From contig NZ_JAQFFK010000001.1 in the NCBI RefSeq assembly GCF_027594145.1, forward strand, positions 558,001 through 622,000: DNA of 64,000 nt. Direction: 5' to 3'. The first letter of the stretch is position 1. Every line of letters begins with the position of its first letter. The position numbers were made by a program, and so were the translations under genes. This DNA is from Methanococcoides alaskense. Lineage in GTDB: Archaea > Halobacteriota > Methanosarcinia > Methanosarcinales > Methanosarcinaceae. This document shows positions 18,397 through 28,065 of this stretch, piece after piece. The notes beneath the pieces were generated by a model. It did not search any database, was not told where the DNA came from, and saw only the letters and a program-made list of their open reading frames with translations.

Positions 18397-19002
18397 AAAA
18401 ACCCGACAGATAAGATCTATGGAAAATCCAACAAATTCAGATATTTACTTTTCCAGTTATAAGTTTACAGGCGAGTTTATTTTTACTTCTTGTATTATCA
18501 AATAAATGAATTAGTGAGAGGACCAATTTTTGGTTTGCTTTTTTTATAGATAAAGCAGATGGTGTAAACCTTTTATTTTGTCAATAATTTACAGTGAGAT
18601 ATATGAATCGAATGAGGTCGTTGACTTTTTCCTTGTCCTCGTAAATACTCTGAATTGGAAACATTTGTTTTACCATTAAGATCATTGGTGTAATTGATCG
18701 CAAAGTCACATGGTTGACAACAAGGTGTAGTGCATTTTTGGTGTATTCAGTAGTTTTTAATTTAAATCGAATAATAAGAGGTTTTACTTTTCGATTGGAA
18801 ATACATGCAGGGTGAATTCTATCACGCATTACTATGTCGTATGATACTGGTTATATGTGTTTAAAATGAAATTGGTGAGTCACAAAATTTTCTGATACGC
18901 ATTATGATGAGCATATATAAGCATTTCGTAACCTTTAAATAAAAGAAACACCCAGATTGCTTGGGGATAATTAAATCGAATTAAAGGTGTGGTGTGGGTA
19001 AA
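18397..19002. other. Intergenic region after cassette copy 2
   Basis: About 600 AT-rich bases. The first 500 are a diverged copy of 12446-12930. A TATA-like GCATATATAAGC near 18910-18921 could serve the winged-helix gene. No gene seen. Confidence 0.55.
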
Positions 19003-19248
19003 ATGCGTCGTGGTAAAATCGAAATAATGGTAGATATTTTAAATGTTGTAAAGAAGTCACAGGTGACAAAAACTGCAATAGTTTATAATGCAAACTTGAA
19101 TTTTAATAGGGCTGATCAGTATATTAACATGATGATGGATGTTGGTCTTGTAGAAAAAACTTTAAACAAGTATTCAATAACTGATCTAGGGTCTGAATAT
19201 CTTTATAAAATAAATGACATGGATTCGATTTTTTCTGCTGAGTTTTGA
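19003..19248 (+). CDS. Small winged-helix transcriptional regulator
   Basis: The 81-residue protein (or 84 from a GTG at 18994) matches the archaeal single-domain winged helix type (HTH_45/ArnR1-like). It has the pattern K-I-E-I-M-x-D-I-L near the start, T-K-T-A-I-V-Y-x-A-N-L-N-F in the recognition region, and Y-S-I-T-D-L-G-x-E-Y-L in the wing. Such proteins act as local DNA-binding regulators. It lies just after the duplicated surface cassettes and is a candidate to bind the 13-bp repeats there, which is speculation from position only. Confidence 0.75.
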   Translation: MRRGKIEIMVDILNVVKKSQVTKTAIVYNANLNFNRADQYINMMMDVGLVEKTLNKYSITDLGSEYLYKINDMDSIFSAEF

Positions 19249-19353
19249 TTTAAAATCCATTTTTTTTTAATTTTGTTTTAGATCAACCTTTCCAGTCTTC
19301 AACCCTAACCAATAATTTTGACCATTGGTCATGACGGTTAGTACTGGCCTCAA

Positions 19354-19581
19354 GTGCTAATTATCCGCTATAATAATGAAAGCATCCGCATAATTGCTTC
19401 TTATAACAATAAGATATCCCAAAATAGCATAGTCAATAATTCTGTAGTTTCAAAAGGAGATCTCCAGTGGGATAATGGAATTGGAAAAGGTAGATATTAT
19501 AGTTTCTTTGATGAAGGCAGTGATGGCTTCATCGATACAGTCGATTATAACTCTCAGATGTCTCTCACAGAATACCGGTAA
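19354..19581 (+). pseudogene. Remnant of a NosD-like beta-helix surface protein
   Basis: A 75-codon open stretch lacks a ribosome site. It reads NNKISQNSIVNNS, then QWDNGIGKG, then DEGSDGFIDT, as in the C-terminal repeats of NosD-like parallel beta-helix proteins of methanogens. Nothing before or after it continues the protein, so it is most likely a leftover of a deleted gene. Confidence 0.45.
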
Positions 19582-19848
19582 GAGATGCTATTGGTATGTG
19601 TATGCTGATGCAGTATTGAATCCACACAAACAGCAGTATGCACACAAAATGAACCCGTTGAATGGGTGAAATTATTATCTCAGGGATATCTGAGTTCCCT
19701 GCTGCCACATTTCCTGTATTGAGTAGGATGGAATTATTCCTTACATCCAACAAAAAAAGAATTCATGTTCCGTCACAAATGCGAACTTTCTTTTTTTATA
19801 GTTCTACTTTATGTGCTTATTTAATACTACCATCTAAAAATAAGTGAT

Positions 19849-20046
19849 TTATTCACTCATTTTTCTGTGAATTAAGCCGCCCAGCCAGTAACCCACCATT
19901 CCTATAGCAAAAGCCAGTGGTACAAGAATGAGCATCTTGAAACCCATGGGGATGAGTAAGGGGAATGCTATCAGCACAAAAATAAATACAAATATGGCAT
20001 ATCCGCTATATTGCGCTTGTTTTTTGCTAATCTTTTTCATCGACAT
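19849..20046 (-). CDS. Small two-helix membrane protein
   Basis: A 65-residue protein with a basic N-terminus, two hydrophobic segments (about 14-34 and 36-57) and a short H-R-K tail. No family is recognised. It is divergent from the thioredoxin-FTR gene across a 127-base gap. The start could also be the second Met (MKKISKK). Confidence 0.6.
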   Translation of the reverse strand: MSMKKISKKQAQYSGYAIFVFIFVLIAFPLLIPMGFKMLILVPLAFAIGMVGYWLGGLIHRKMSE

Positions 20047-20173
20047 AATAAATTCTCTATAAGCTGATAGTATTTAAATGAAGCCTAATCCACAAATGTG
20101 CAATTTTAAATAATTTACGTGCATATGATTAATGGTAGCATAAATTGTATTTTAGATAAAAAAGGTGTTATAA

Positions 20174-20899
20174 ATGGGATTGGGAAGTTTTATCGGAAGC
20201 ATTTTCGGGAGACAGGAGCAAGTCAAATTTAATGAACCCGTGGTTGAGGAGTTGAACAAGAATCTCTTCATGATAAATACCCTTGCTTTTGAGGCAGAGG
20301 TAGGTCATTCAGAATTGCCTGTTGTAGTTGATTGTTTTACAAAGACATGCCCACCTTGTAAAAAGATGGGGCCTGTATTCGAAAAACTGGCATGTGAATA
20401 CGAATCAAAGGTAAAGTTTATTAAGATTGACCTTAAAGGTTCACCTGAAATCGGAAAAAGGTTCAATATATTAGGTGTCCCTACTCTTCTTTTCTTCAAA
20501 GATGGGGATCTGGAGAATAATGTTGTTGGCTACACCAACGAAGATAAACTCCGAGAACATCTTGATAACTTACTGGAACAACAGTCCGGAAATAGTCCAT
20601 CAGAAGTGGAAAACATGACAAATAATGAATCTACTAAAGAAGATATGCACGTATGGACATCCAAATATGCCGATAAGGCTGGATATATGTTAAATCCCGA
20701 CGAAGAGTCGCTGCATCTTGTTCTTGAAGGACTCGCAAGGAACAGGAACAAACACGGGAAGAACTACTGTCCCTGCAGGATCGTGACCGGTGATGAGCAG
20801 GAGGACAAAAAGATAATCTGTCCTTGTATCTATCATAAGGACGAGATAAGTAATGATGGCTCCTGTCATTGTGATCTGTTCTTTAAGAAAAAGGACTGA
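20174..20899 (+). CDS. Thioredoxin fused to ferredoxin:thioredoxin reductase catalytic domain
   Basis: The 241-residue protein joins two domains. Residues 25-135 are a thioredoxin with the CPPC active site (59-62) and the cis-proline in GVPT (101-104). Residues 160-241 are an FTR catalytic domain with CPC (199-201), CPC (216-218) and CHC (231-233), which supply the 4Fe-4S ligands and the redox disulfide. FTR-type enzymes pass single electrons from ferredoxin to a disulfide. Here the partner thioredoxin is part of the same chain, joined by a flexible 25-residue linker. It stands 55 bases before the Fwd genes. Confidence 0.9.
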   Translation: MGLGSFIGSIFGRQEQVKFNEPVVEELNKNLFMINTLAFEAEVGHSELPVVVDCFTKTCPPCKKMGPVFEKLACEYESKVKFIKIDLKGSPEIGKRFNILGVPTLLFFKDGDLENNVVGYTNEDKLREHLDNLLEQQSGNSPSEVENMTNNESTKEDMHVWTSKYADKAGYMLNPDEESLHLVLEGLARNRNKHGKNYCPCRIVTGDEQEDKKIICPCIYHKDEISNDGSCHCDLFFKKKD

Positions 20900-20954
20900 A
20901 ACGAAAGATAGCACATTTTTCCTTCGTTATTTTTAATATTTTTCAGGTGAATTC

Positions 20955-21413
20955 ATGACAAATGCATTGGAAATATATCAGTTACTACCAAAAACAAATT
21001 GCAAACAGTGTGGTAAAGCGACCTGTATGGCGTTTGCAGCAGCACTTCTTTCAAGAGAGGTCGTAGTCGATGATTGTCCGCCTCTGAAAGAGGACAAGTT
21101 CAAAAATAACTATGAAAAACTTTCTGAGATCATCACACCTGCAGGGGAGGCCTCTGAGTCTGGTATGATAGTGCATACTGAAAAATGTATTGGGTGCGGT
21201 AACTGTGTTGTTGCATGCCCTGTTAACGTAGCCGAAGACCCTTATGGCGCAGGTTCAGGAAATGCACCTACTAGTGACAATGTGATCCTTCGTGTGGAAG
21301 ATGGTGTCGTATGTCTATCCAATGTAAGTCAGTGTCGCCGATTTGGTAAGAATAAGATACTATGCAATGGTTGCATCGTTACATGCCCCACAAAAGCAAT
21401 TGAATTCGTCTGA
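20955..21413 (+). CDS. Multi-cluster ferredoxin-like protein of the fwd operon
   Basis: The 152-residue protein has an N-terminal 4Fe-4S domain of the type seen in corrinoid proteins (N-C16-x2-C19-x4-C24...C41). Two ferredoxin-type clusters follow: C78-x2-C81-x2-C84-x3-CP88, and C127 with C137-x2-C140-x3-CP144. Its place directly before fwdB suggests it feeds electrons to formylmethanofuran dehydrogenase, like FwdG/FmdF. It is not the classic short FwdG. The fwdB start at 21430 lies 16 bases after its stop. Confidence 0.75.
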   Translation: MTNALEIYQLLPKTNCKQCGKATCMAFAAALLSREVVVDDCPPLKEDKFKNNYEKLSEIITPAGEASESGMIVHTEKCIGCGNCVVACPVNVAEDPYGAGSGNAPTSDNVILRVEDGVVCLSNVSQCRRFGKNKILCNGCIVTCPTKAIEFV

Positions 21414-21429
21414 TCATGGTGTGAAACAA

Positions 21430-22674
21430 ATGGAAAATGAATATTACGTTTGCACAGGTTGTGGACTTCTCTGTGATGATATAGAGATTGAGCTAGATGA
21501 TGGAAAGGTCTCAAAGGTGAACAATGCATGTCTAAAAGGTGTAGCTCGCCTGAAAGAATGCAATAGACCCGCTGAGTGCAGAATCGATGGCGCACCCGCA
21601 TCTCTTGAAGATGCTATCATAGAAACTGCTCGAATACTCAAGGAAGCCGATTCTCCGGTGATCTTTGGAATGGGTAACTCGACCAGTCAGGCACAGAAAA
21701 ATGCAATTGAGTTGGCAAAAAAGACTAGTGCTTATTTTGATGATACCTCCTCGTTCTGCCAGGGACCTATCGTCGAAGCAATACTTGAGAATAAGATAAG
21801 GACCTGCACACTTGATGAAGTAAAGGACAAGGCGGATGTTATTGTCTACTGGGGGGCAGATCCATCTAATTCACATCCGAGACATCTATCCAAATACACC
21901 TATTTCCCCCGTGGAAAAGAAAGACAACGTGGTTGGGAAGAAGATCGTACGGCTATTTGCATCGATGTGAGGAAGTCTGATACTGCTACTATCTGTGGTG
22001 ATAAGTTCTACCAGATACCGCCGCAGGCGGACGAAGAGCTGCTTAATGCACTCACAAATGGTCTTTCCGGCAAGGTCCCCAAGGTTTCTTTCGGAATGGG
22101 TCCGAAGAAGATACTTGAACTTGCGAATATGCTTAAAAAAGCTGAATTCGGGGTGATCTGTGTTGGCTTGGGCCTTGTTTATTCACTTGAGGAAATTGAA
22201 CCGCTAGTCCGTTTAATGGATAAGCTCAATGAAGTTTCCAACTTCTATCTCATCCCGATGGTCGGTCAGTATAATATGCGGGGATCCAATCATAACCTGC
22301 ATGAGGAAACCGGATATATTAACCGTGTCAAATTCACAGGGAACGATGTTGAACATGGAGCACACTGTTCTGTTGTGGAATTGCTGAGGAAAAGAACCGT
22401 TGATGCAGCGCTAATAATAGGGTCTGACCCGATGTCAAGTCTTCCAGGCAGTATTGCAAAAGAGCTGTTGGACATTCCAGTCATCACTATTGATCCATGC
22501 AATACTCTGACGTCCCGAAAAGCAAAAGTGTCAATTCCAGTCGCAACTGCAGGATCAGAGTGTGGAGGAACTGCTGTCAGGATGGATGGTGTTGAAGTGG
22601 AGTTCAAAGCCATGACTGAAACTGATCGAATGTGTGATGCAGAGATACTGGAACGCATTATGGGGGAATTATAA
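21430..22674 (+). CDS. fwdB: Formylmethanofuran dehydrogenase subunit B
   Basis: The 414-residue catalytic subunit belongs to the molybdopterin oxidoreductase superfamily. The N-terminal 4Fe-4S site is C8-x2-C11-x3-C15 with C34. The metal ligand is Cys110 in SSFCQGP, so this is a cysteine and not a selenocysteine enzyme. It reduces CO2 to formate for transfer to methanofuran in the first step of methanogenesis from CO2, or runs in reverse during methyl oxidation in methylotrophs. The stop codon abuts the fwdD start, implying translational coupling. Whether the metal is Mo or W cannot be read from the sequence. Confidence 0.92.
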   Translation: MENEYYVCTGCGLLCDDIEIELDDGKVSKVNNACLKGVARLKECNRPAECRIDGAPASLEDAIIETARILKEADSPVIFGMGNSTSQAQKNAIELAKKTSAYFDDTSSFCQGPIVEAILENKIRTCTLDEVKDKADVIVYWGADPSNSHPRHLSKYTYFPRGKERQRGWEEDRTAICIDVRKSDTATICGDKFYQIPPQADEELLNALTNGLSGKVPKVSFGMGPKKILELANMLKKAEFGVICVGLGLVYSLEEIEPLVRLMDKLNEVSNFYLIPMVGQYNMRGSNHNLHEETGYINRVKFTGNDVEHGAHCSVVELLRKRTVDAALIIGSDPMSSLPGSIAKELLDIPVITIDPCNTLTSRKAKVSIPVATAGSECGGTAVRMDGVEVEFKAMTETDRMCDAEILERIMGEL

Positions 22675-23052
22675 ATGGGATTTGGACAATTTCTCAAAGC
22701 TCCTGAATACGATATCAAGATAATAACATACAGGGATGTCTTCCAAAGCACCGCTCTTGAATCATCAGGATGTGGGGATGAATATGCCGAACGTTCAGCT
22801 GTAATTCTGCTGGATAAAGGTGACATGAAGAAGATGGTGCTTAAGGACGGAAGAAAGGCAGTCCTTAAGAACAACTTCGGAAGGGTTGTTGTGCATCTCA
22901 GACCTTCTAGCTATGAAGAAGGCCATGAAGGCATCGGATACATGACCAACAGCCCCTGGTCAAATGCACTGGTATCTTCTGAGACCGGTGGCTCAGGGGT
23001 TCCGAAATTCAAAATGATAACGGCATTAATTTCTGATGCAAAGGATGAATAG
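22675..23052 (+). CDS. fwdD: Formylmethanofuran dehydrogenase subunit D
   Basis: The 125-residue protein is the molybdopterin-dinucleotide-binding domain that in other enzymes is the C-terminal part of the large subunit. It has the N-P/S-W-S-N-A and G-V-P-x-F-K segments typical of FwdD. It completes the active site of FwdB. It starts at the base after the fwdB stop and is followed by a terminator. No fwdA or fwdC lies next to it. Confidence 0.9.
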   Translation: MGFGQFLKAPEYDIKIITYRDVFQSTALESSGCGDEYAERSAVILLDKGDMKKMVLKDGRKAVLKNNFGRVVVHLRPSSYEEGHEGIGYMTNSPWSNALVSSETGGSGVPKFKMITALISDAKDE

Positions 23053-23088
23053 GTCACCAGTTTTGATGAGTGACCTCACTTTTTTTAT
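23051..23088 (+). terminator. Terminator of the fwd operon
   Basis: AGGTCAC (23051-23057) pairs with GTGACCT (23070-23076), followed by a run of seven T. The stem begins inside the fwdD stop codon. Confidence 0.65.
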
Positions 23089-23150
23089 TTATAAATAACT
23101 TTTTCTAGACGTTGTTTACCAAACGTTTGGGTACAAAGCCCGACTAAAGT

Positions 23151-23999
23151 TCAGATAAGTTCCTTAGGCTGTTTCTTTTCTGGTAATACTGGCAATTGCA
23201 TAGTATTAACAAGAATTGGGCTTTCAACTTCCTTTGCACGTTCAAGTAAAAGCTCTTTTCCTTTCTGCGTAAGTGCAAAAAGAGGTACTGCAGTACCTAC
23301 CTGTGCCAGAGGTTTGATGACATCTCGTATCGCCTTTGATGCACAGGAAGTAATGATGTCAAGATGCTTTACTATCTCAAGTGCATCTTCCCTGCTAAGG
23401 CCTGTAGTATGAGCACCGATGATCATTAGCTCAAGGTTGTTCTCATCCTCAATTCCACGAAGCATTTTTGCAGTTCCAGGGTCAACAACAGTAACAGCAA
23501 TTCTTTTAAATCCAAGTTCAATTGCCTTTAGTACTCCGCCAACAGGATCAATGATGGCTTTAGATGGTTCAAGCACAATACCGCCCATTTTCTCAATGCG
23601 GTCAATGACCTCATCAATAGGTTCGGTCTCTATAAGTCCCGATATCCTTGCACCCATACCCTGAACAAGCACAGGATTGTTCGTTATAACAGTGCCTGCA
23701 CCGTCACAAACTGTCACTGTGGTATCGAGAATGTCCCTTCCAAGCCCTGTCATCATAACTTCGGAAGCACCAAAACCCACGAAGACATCCATCTCAAGCA
23801 TACGGTCCTTTGTAAAAAGACCAAAATCCTTTATGCGAAATTCCATGTTCTCCTTAACAGCCTCTCGTGTGATCTTTTTGATGCCTCTTGCTTTCTCGAA
23901 CAGTGGACACCAGTCAATTTCCGGTTCACCGACTTCAACCACTTCGCCATTCTCTACAACGACCTTCGTCTTTCCAAGGATCTCCATTACATGTGGCAT
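23151..23999 (-). CDS. Methanogenesis marker protein 8 (DUF2099 family)
   Basis: The 282-residue protein has the conserved layout of this methanogen family: HVMEILGK at the start, then FGASEVMMTGLGR, GAGTVI, VQGMGARISGL, AHTTGLS and ITSCASKAIRD. The start at 23999 follows a GAGGTT ribosome site; the frame runs 11 codons further up but without one. The family is found in nearly all methanogens. Its role is not established as far as I know. The PaaK-like gene upstream is on the same strand, 76 bases away. Confidence 0.8.
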   Translation of the reverse strand: MPHVMEILGKTKVVVENGEVVEVGEPEIDWCPLFEKARGIKKITREAVKENMEFRIKDFGLFTKDRMLEMDVFVGFGASEVMMTGLGRDILDTTVTVCDGAGTVITNNPVLVQGMGARISGLIETEPIDEVIDRIEKMGGIVLEPSKAIIDPVGGVLKAIELGFKRIAVTVVDPGTAKMLRGIEDENNLELMIIGAHTTGLSREDALEIVKHLDIITSCASKAIRDVIKPLAQVGTAVPLFALTQKGKELLLERAKEVESPILVNTMQLPVLPEKKQPKELI

Positions 24000-24075
24000 T
24001 ATTGTAACCTCACAACTGATATTTGAGAACAATTATTTTAATTGGATATTCAATAGCTAAATATAAAAAAGGGAA

Positions 24076-25377
24076 TCAAATAGCTTCCCTTCTGTCAAAG
24101 ACCCTCTTTGCTTTACCTGTGCTTCTTGGAATTGTTCCCTTTTCCACAAGTTCTACATTGGCCCTTATGTTCAATACGCTCTTAAGCTCGCCTTCAACAA
24201 GTCTTTTTGTTGATTCTAGGTCCTGTATCTCACCTGTGAATGCACCTTCGTCGAGTTCTACCCTGACTGTTATCTCATCCAGTTTCTTCTTGTTCCTGTC
24301 AAGATATATCTCGAACTGGTCGGTGATCTTCTCGATCCTCACAAGAACATTCTCTATCTGTGATGGGAAAACATTGATGCCTCTTACAATAAGCATATCA
24401 TCGGCTCTTCCGAGTATCCTTGAGATACGGTTGCTTGTACGTCCACAAACACATTCACTTTTAAGAAGTCTTGTGATGTCGCCGGTACGATATCTGATCA
24501 CAGGAAGTGCTTCCTTTGTTAATGAAGTAAGCACAAGTTCGCCCTTTTCACCTTCAGCAACCTGTTCGCCATCCTCGTCAAGCACTTCAACAAGATAATG
24601 ATCACTCCATATGTGAAGACCGTCCTGTTCCTGGCACTCGAATGCGATACCAGGTCCCATCATCTCGGATAGGCCATAGGAATCATACGCTTTAATGTTG
24701 AACGCATCTTCAAGTTCTTTTCTGGTGCTTGATGACCATGGTTCTGCACCAAAGCATCCTACTCGTAATGATAGTTTATCAAGGATATTCATTTCTCTGA
24801 CGGTTTCTGCAAGGTAAAGTCCATAAGAAGGAGTACAATGAATAGCAGTAACGCCAAAGTCCTGCATCATTTCGATCTGTCTTACTGTGTTTCCGGTCCC
24901 GCTTGGTACGGCCATGGCACCAAGTTGTTCGATACCATAGTGAAAACCCAGTCCGCCTGTGAAAAGACCATAATTAACGGCATTCTGGAAAACATCATTC
25001 GCGTCCAGGCCGACCATAGTAAAATTACGTGCCATCATATTTGCCCATGTTTCAATATCATTGGCAGTATATCCGACAACCGTTGGTTTCCCACTTGTCC
25101 CTGAAGAAGCGTGGATCCGCACAATATCTTTTTTTGGGACTGCAAAAAGACCGAATGGATAGTTGTCACGAAGGTCCGTCTTTTTGGTAATTGGTAACTT
25201 TCTGATATCATCCAGTGATCTTATATCATCAGGAGTGATGCCCAGGGCTTTGAACTTCTCTCGATAAAAAGGCACATTATTATAGACTGCTGCAGCCGTT
25301 TTCTTCAAGCGGTTCAATTGCAATTCACGAAGTTCATCATGTTCCATCGTTTCATATTTTGGCTGCCAGTATTTCAT
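24076..25377 (-). CDS. Phenylacetate-CoA ligase family (PaaK-like) AMP-forming ligase
   Basis: The 433-residue protein has the P-loop-like HASSGTSGKPTVVGY (about 90-104), the YGLSEMMGPG segment, Y-R-T-G-D-I and the C-terminal domain with G-R-A-D-D-M. These mark the PaaK branch of acyl-adenylate-forming enzymes. In methanogens relatives are annotated as phenylacetate-CoA ligase or coenzyme F390 synthetase. They activate aryl acids or adenylate F420; the substrate here is open. It is probably in one operon with the marker 8 gene. Confidence 0.85.
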   Translation of the reverse strand: MKYWQPKYETMEHDELRELQLNRLKKTAAAVYNNVPFYREKFKALGITPDDIRSLDDIRKLPITKKTDLRDNYPFGLFAVPKKDIVRIHASSGTSGKPTVVGYTANDIETWANMMARNFTMVGLDANDVFQNAVNYGLFTGGLGFHYGIEQLGAMAVPSGTGNTVRQIEMMQDFGVTAIHCTPSYGLYLAETVREMNILDKLSLRVGCFGAEPWSSSTRKELEDAFNIKAYDSYGLSEMMGPGIAFECQEQDGLHIWSDHYLVEVLDEDGEQVAEGEKGELVLTSLTKEALPVIRYRTGDITRLLKSECVCGRTSNRISRILGRADDMLIVRGINVFPSQIENVLVRIEKITDQFEIYLDRNKKKLDEITVRVELDEGAFTGEIQDLESTKRLVEGELKSVLNIRANVELVEKGTIPRSTGKAKRVFDRREAI

Positions 25378-25634
25378 GATGTGATCACCTTTTCACGTCT
25401 GAATGAATTCAATCTTTAAATGATTTACTATGCTTCGTTTAATGTCTTGCAGGTCATAAGCATTATCCAATTGATCAAAATATAGTGTCTTAATATCTTT
25501 ATTTTTTTGGGAATGTATGAAATCCTCCTCTCATCTCTCAATACAATGTTCATACAATCAGTTATTATGTACATAATTATAGTTTTTGTGGACATCTAGT
25601 TTTAATAAGTGTGCAAAGATGTTTATATTTGAGG

Positions 25635-26579
25635 ATGTCGATGAGCAACGGATATACATTATTTAAAGATAGCACCAATAATCTGAACTTCCAAGATATT
25701 ACAAAGGTATTATGGAAAGATTTTATCTATGGGGGTCATATTTTTGCATTTGGGGCTATCTGCGTAGCTATTATGGCATCGATCATATTCGCTATTCCGA
25801 TAACCTGGGACTTTATGTTGATCATCTACCTGATCTTCTATACGATATATGTGTATGACTATTTTACTGGTGCAGAGGAAGACAAGAACAATTACTCAAG
25901 TCGTTCAGAATATCTGCAGAACAATGACGAAAAAATGCTGTTAGCTACTATATATGGTTCCATTGTGGCAATAGCTTTCACATATTTAATTTACAGTGAT
26001 ATCAAAAACATGTTCATTGGATTTGCGATCCTTGTACTGGGGCTTATGTATCATTCACATTTTAAATCCATCACAAAAAAATTACCAGCATTCAAGAATT
26101 TATTCGTATCACTCGTATGGGGACTCCTCATCTACACCATGTTCGTCTATTATGGATATCAAATAGACATATCTGCAATGGTCATATCAGCTTTTGTATT
26201 CCTTAGAATGATAGGCATCCAGATAATGTTCGACATTCGGGATATAGAAGGGGATCGAATAAAAGGGCTGTTGACCATACCGGCAATATTTGGGCATGAT
26301 AAGAGTCTATCGTTGCTCAAAATGCTCAATATTGTAACCTTGATATTGCTTGTAGTTGGTGTCTATATGGAAATATTGCCTATTTTTGTCTTAATGATAA
26401 TGCTGATAATGGCTTATTCAGTAAAGTATAGAGGAAAAGTACTAATGTCAAGAAATGATAACAGATGCTACATACTTGCAGCAGGAGAGCCTGTTGTGTG
26501 GGCAGTTCTTGTTTGCGGGGGCATAGTGTTCTCCAGACTAGTCCCTTATGCAACCGACATCGGTACTATGATGTTTTGA
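25635..26579 (+). CDS. UbiA-family prenyltransferase-like membrane protein
   Basis: The 314-residue protein has about eight or nine membrane helices. The second UbiA Asp-rich motif is intact (DIRDIEGD at about 204-211). The first is altered: YDYFTGAEED replaces the usual N-D-x-x-D-x-x-x-D. The start at 25635 has a GAGG site; the frame opens earlier but without support. UbiA enzymes attach prenyl chains to aromatic or glycerol acceptors. With a changed first motif the substrate may differ or activity may be lost. Confidence 0.8.
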   Translation: MSMSNGYTLFKDSTNNLNFQDITKVLWKDFIYGGHIFAFGAICVAIMASIIFAIPITWDFMLIIYLIFYTIYVYDYFTGAEEDKNNYSSRSEYLQNNDEKMLLATIYGSIVAIAFTYLIYSDIKNMFIGFAILVLGLMYHSHFKSITKKLPAFKNLFVSLVWGLLIYTMFVYYGYQIDISAMVISAFVFLRMIGIQIMFDIRDIEGDRIKGLLTIPAIFGHDKSLSLLKMLNIVTLILLVVGVYMEILPIFVLMIMLIMAYSVKYRGKVLMSRNDNRCYILAAGEPVVWAVLVCGGIVFSRLVPYATDIGTMMF

Positions 26580-26660
26580 GGACCAAAGGTGTCAGCATCT
26601 GGCACTTATATCGGGCAGTTTCATTTAAACCGGCAGATAATATATCCAATCATTGAGCGT

Positions 26661-27771
26661 TCAATCGCCTTCAATAGATTCAACCGAATCGAGCCTTGAG
26701 GCACGTCTTGCAGGATAAACGCCTGCAAGAACGTTCAGGATAAATGCAAAGGTTGCAGCATAAAAAAAGTTACTGGCAAGGATCGTAATTGGCATCGTTT
26801 CCAGTCCCAAATACATCTCACTGGGCAATTCAAGTTGATATGCTCCAATTGAAACAGATGCGATGTAGCCAATAATACAACCTGCAATAACGCCAAAAGC
26901 TCCGAGAACCGCTGATTCTATCAGAAATATGGAAGTGATGCTTCTTCGTGATACTTCCATGGCCATGAGCATGCCTATCTCTTTTTTCTTATCCATGACA
27001 ACGGTAACCAGAGTGTTGGCAATACCAAATCCAGCAATGACGTAGATGAGTGCATAAAATATCCAGATGAATACGCGCTGTGTATTTAGTAATTCCAGGA
27101 TCTCACTGTTGGCTTCCAGCCAGCTTACCGCATCAGCACTGGTATCGGTTTCAATTGAAGCTGCAATTGCTTCCGCTTGATATGGATCGAACACTCTGAC
27201 ACCTATAGAAGTGACGACACCATTCTTCCTGAAAAGCTCTTGCAATGTTCCCAGTCTGGCATATGTAACACTTTCATCGATCGGAGTGCCGGTGTTGATT
27301 ATCCCCACTACCTTAAAGACCCGTTTATTTGAACCTGGATAAATTGCTTCCACATTATCTCCGAGACCAACCTCAAGGTTGTCTGCAAGTTTATCACCAA
27401 GAACAATGCCATGGCCCGTAAGTGCAAGCATTGTAAAGCTTCCGGAAACGATGTCCTCACTGACATGCATTACATGATCTTCAGCTTCTATCCCTTTGAT
27501 CAGGACCCCTTCGGTATTGTCCTTATATTTTAGAGCCGCTTGTCCCGAAAGATAAGGCGATACTGCCAAAACACCTTCTTTCTCGCTTATCACTGACGTG
27601 AGATACTTGTAAAGGTGCAGTTCGTCACCATCTTCGGATTGTGGGCTTATTACGATATGTGGAGTGTTTTCGATAGTTATCTCAAGGAGCTCTTCCTGCA
27701 AACATTAAAGAAAAAAATGCATGGCGACGGCGAGAGTTTATGTGGTGCATTGCTATAGTGAACTCGAACAT
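26661..27771 (-). pseudogene. Broken ABC transporter permease (FtsX/LolE/MacB type)
   Basis: Most of a permease is intact in one frame (27701 down to 26661). It has an extracellular domain, three C-terminal membrane helices, K-K-E-I-G-M-L-M-A and A-G-V-Y-P-A-R-R-A-S. It lacks the first membrane helix, and a TAA stands two codons above its first usable codon. The true start is probably the ATG at 27771, which follows GGGAG and encodes MFEFTIAMHHINSRRR, a typical permease N-terminus. That frame then loses the helix and stops at a TGA near 27683. A deletion plus frameshift at about 27700-27710 therefore broke the gene. No ATPase partner gene is nearby. Confidence 0.75.
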
Positions 27772-28065
27772 CAAAAACACTCCCGATAAACACACAGATA
27801 TCGATATAACAATAGTATTTGCTTCATTTTAATACTTTTTTGTTTTGCCTGCATTTAATTTAGAACTTTTGAGAAGTTATGTGCAGATCTCATTTACACA
27901 AAGCTGATAGATATCATTTTAGTAAATTTGCTTGATACATATTGAAAATTGTGCATTTATATTCTATAATCAATTTTTGATTTTATATACTCCTTATATA
28001 ATGTACACGAATTATATAATTATTACCATACAAGTTAAGTATGTGTCCATGCGAACTTCTTTATC

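Noticed and set aside
21343-21429. N-terminal extension of fwdB
   Set aside because: It overlaps the end of the Fe-S protein gene, and the family starts at the MENEYYVC segment (21430).
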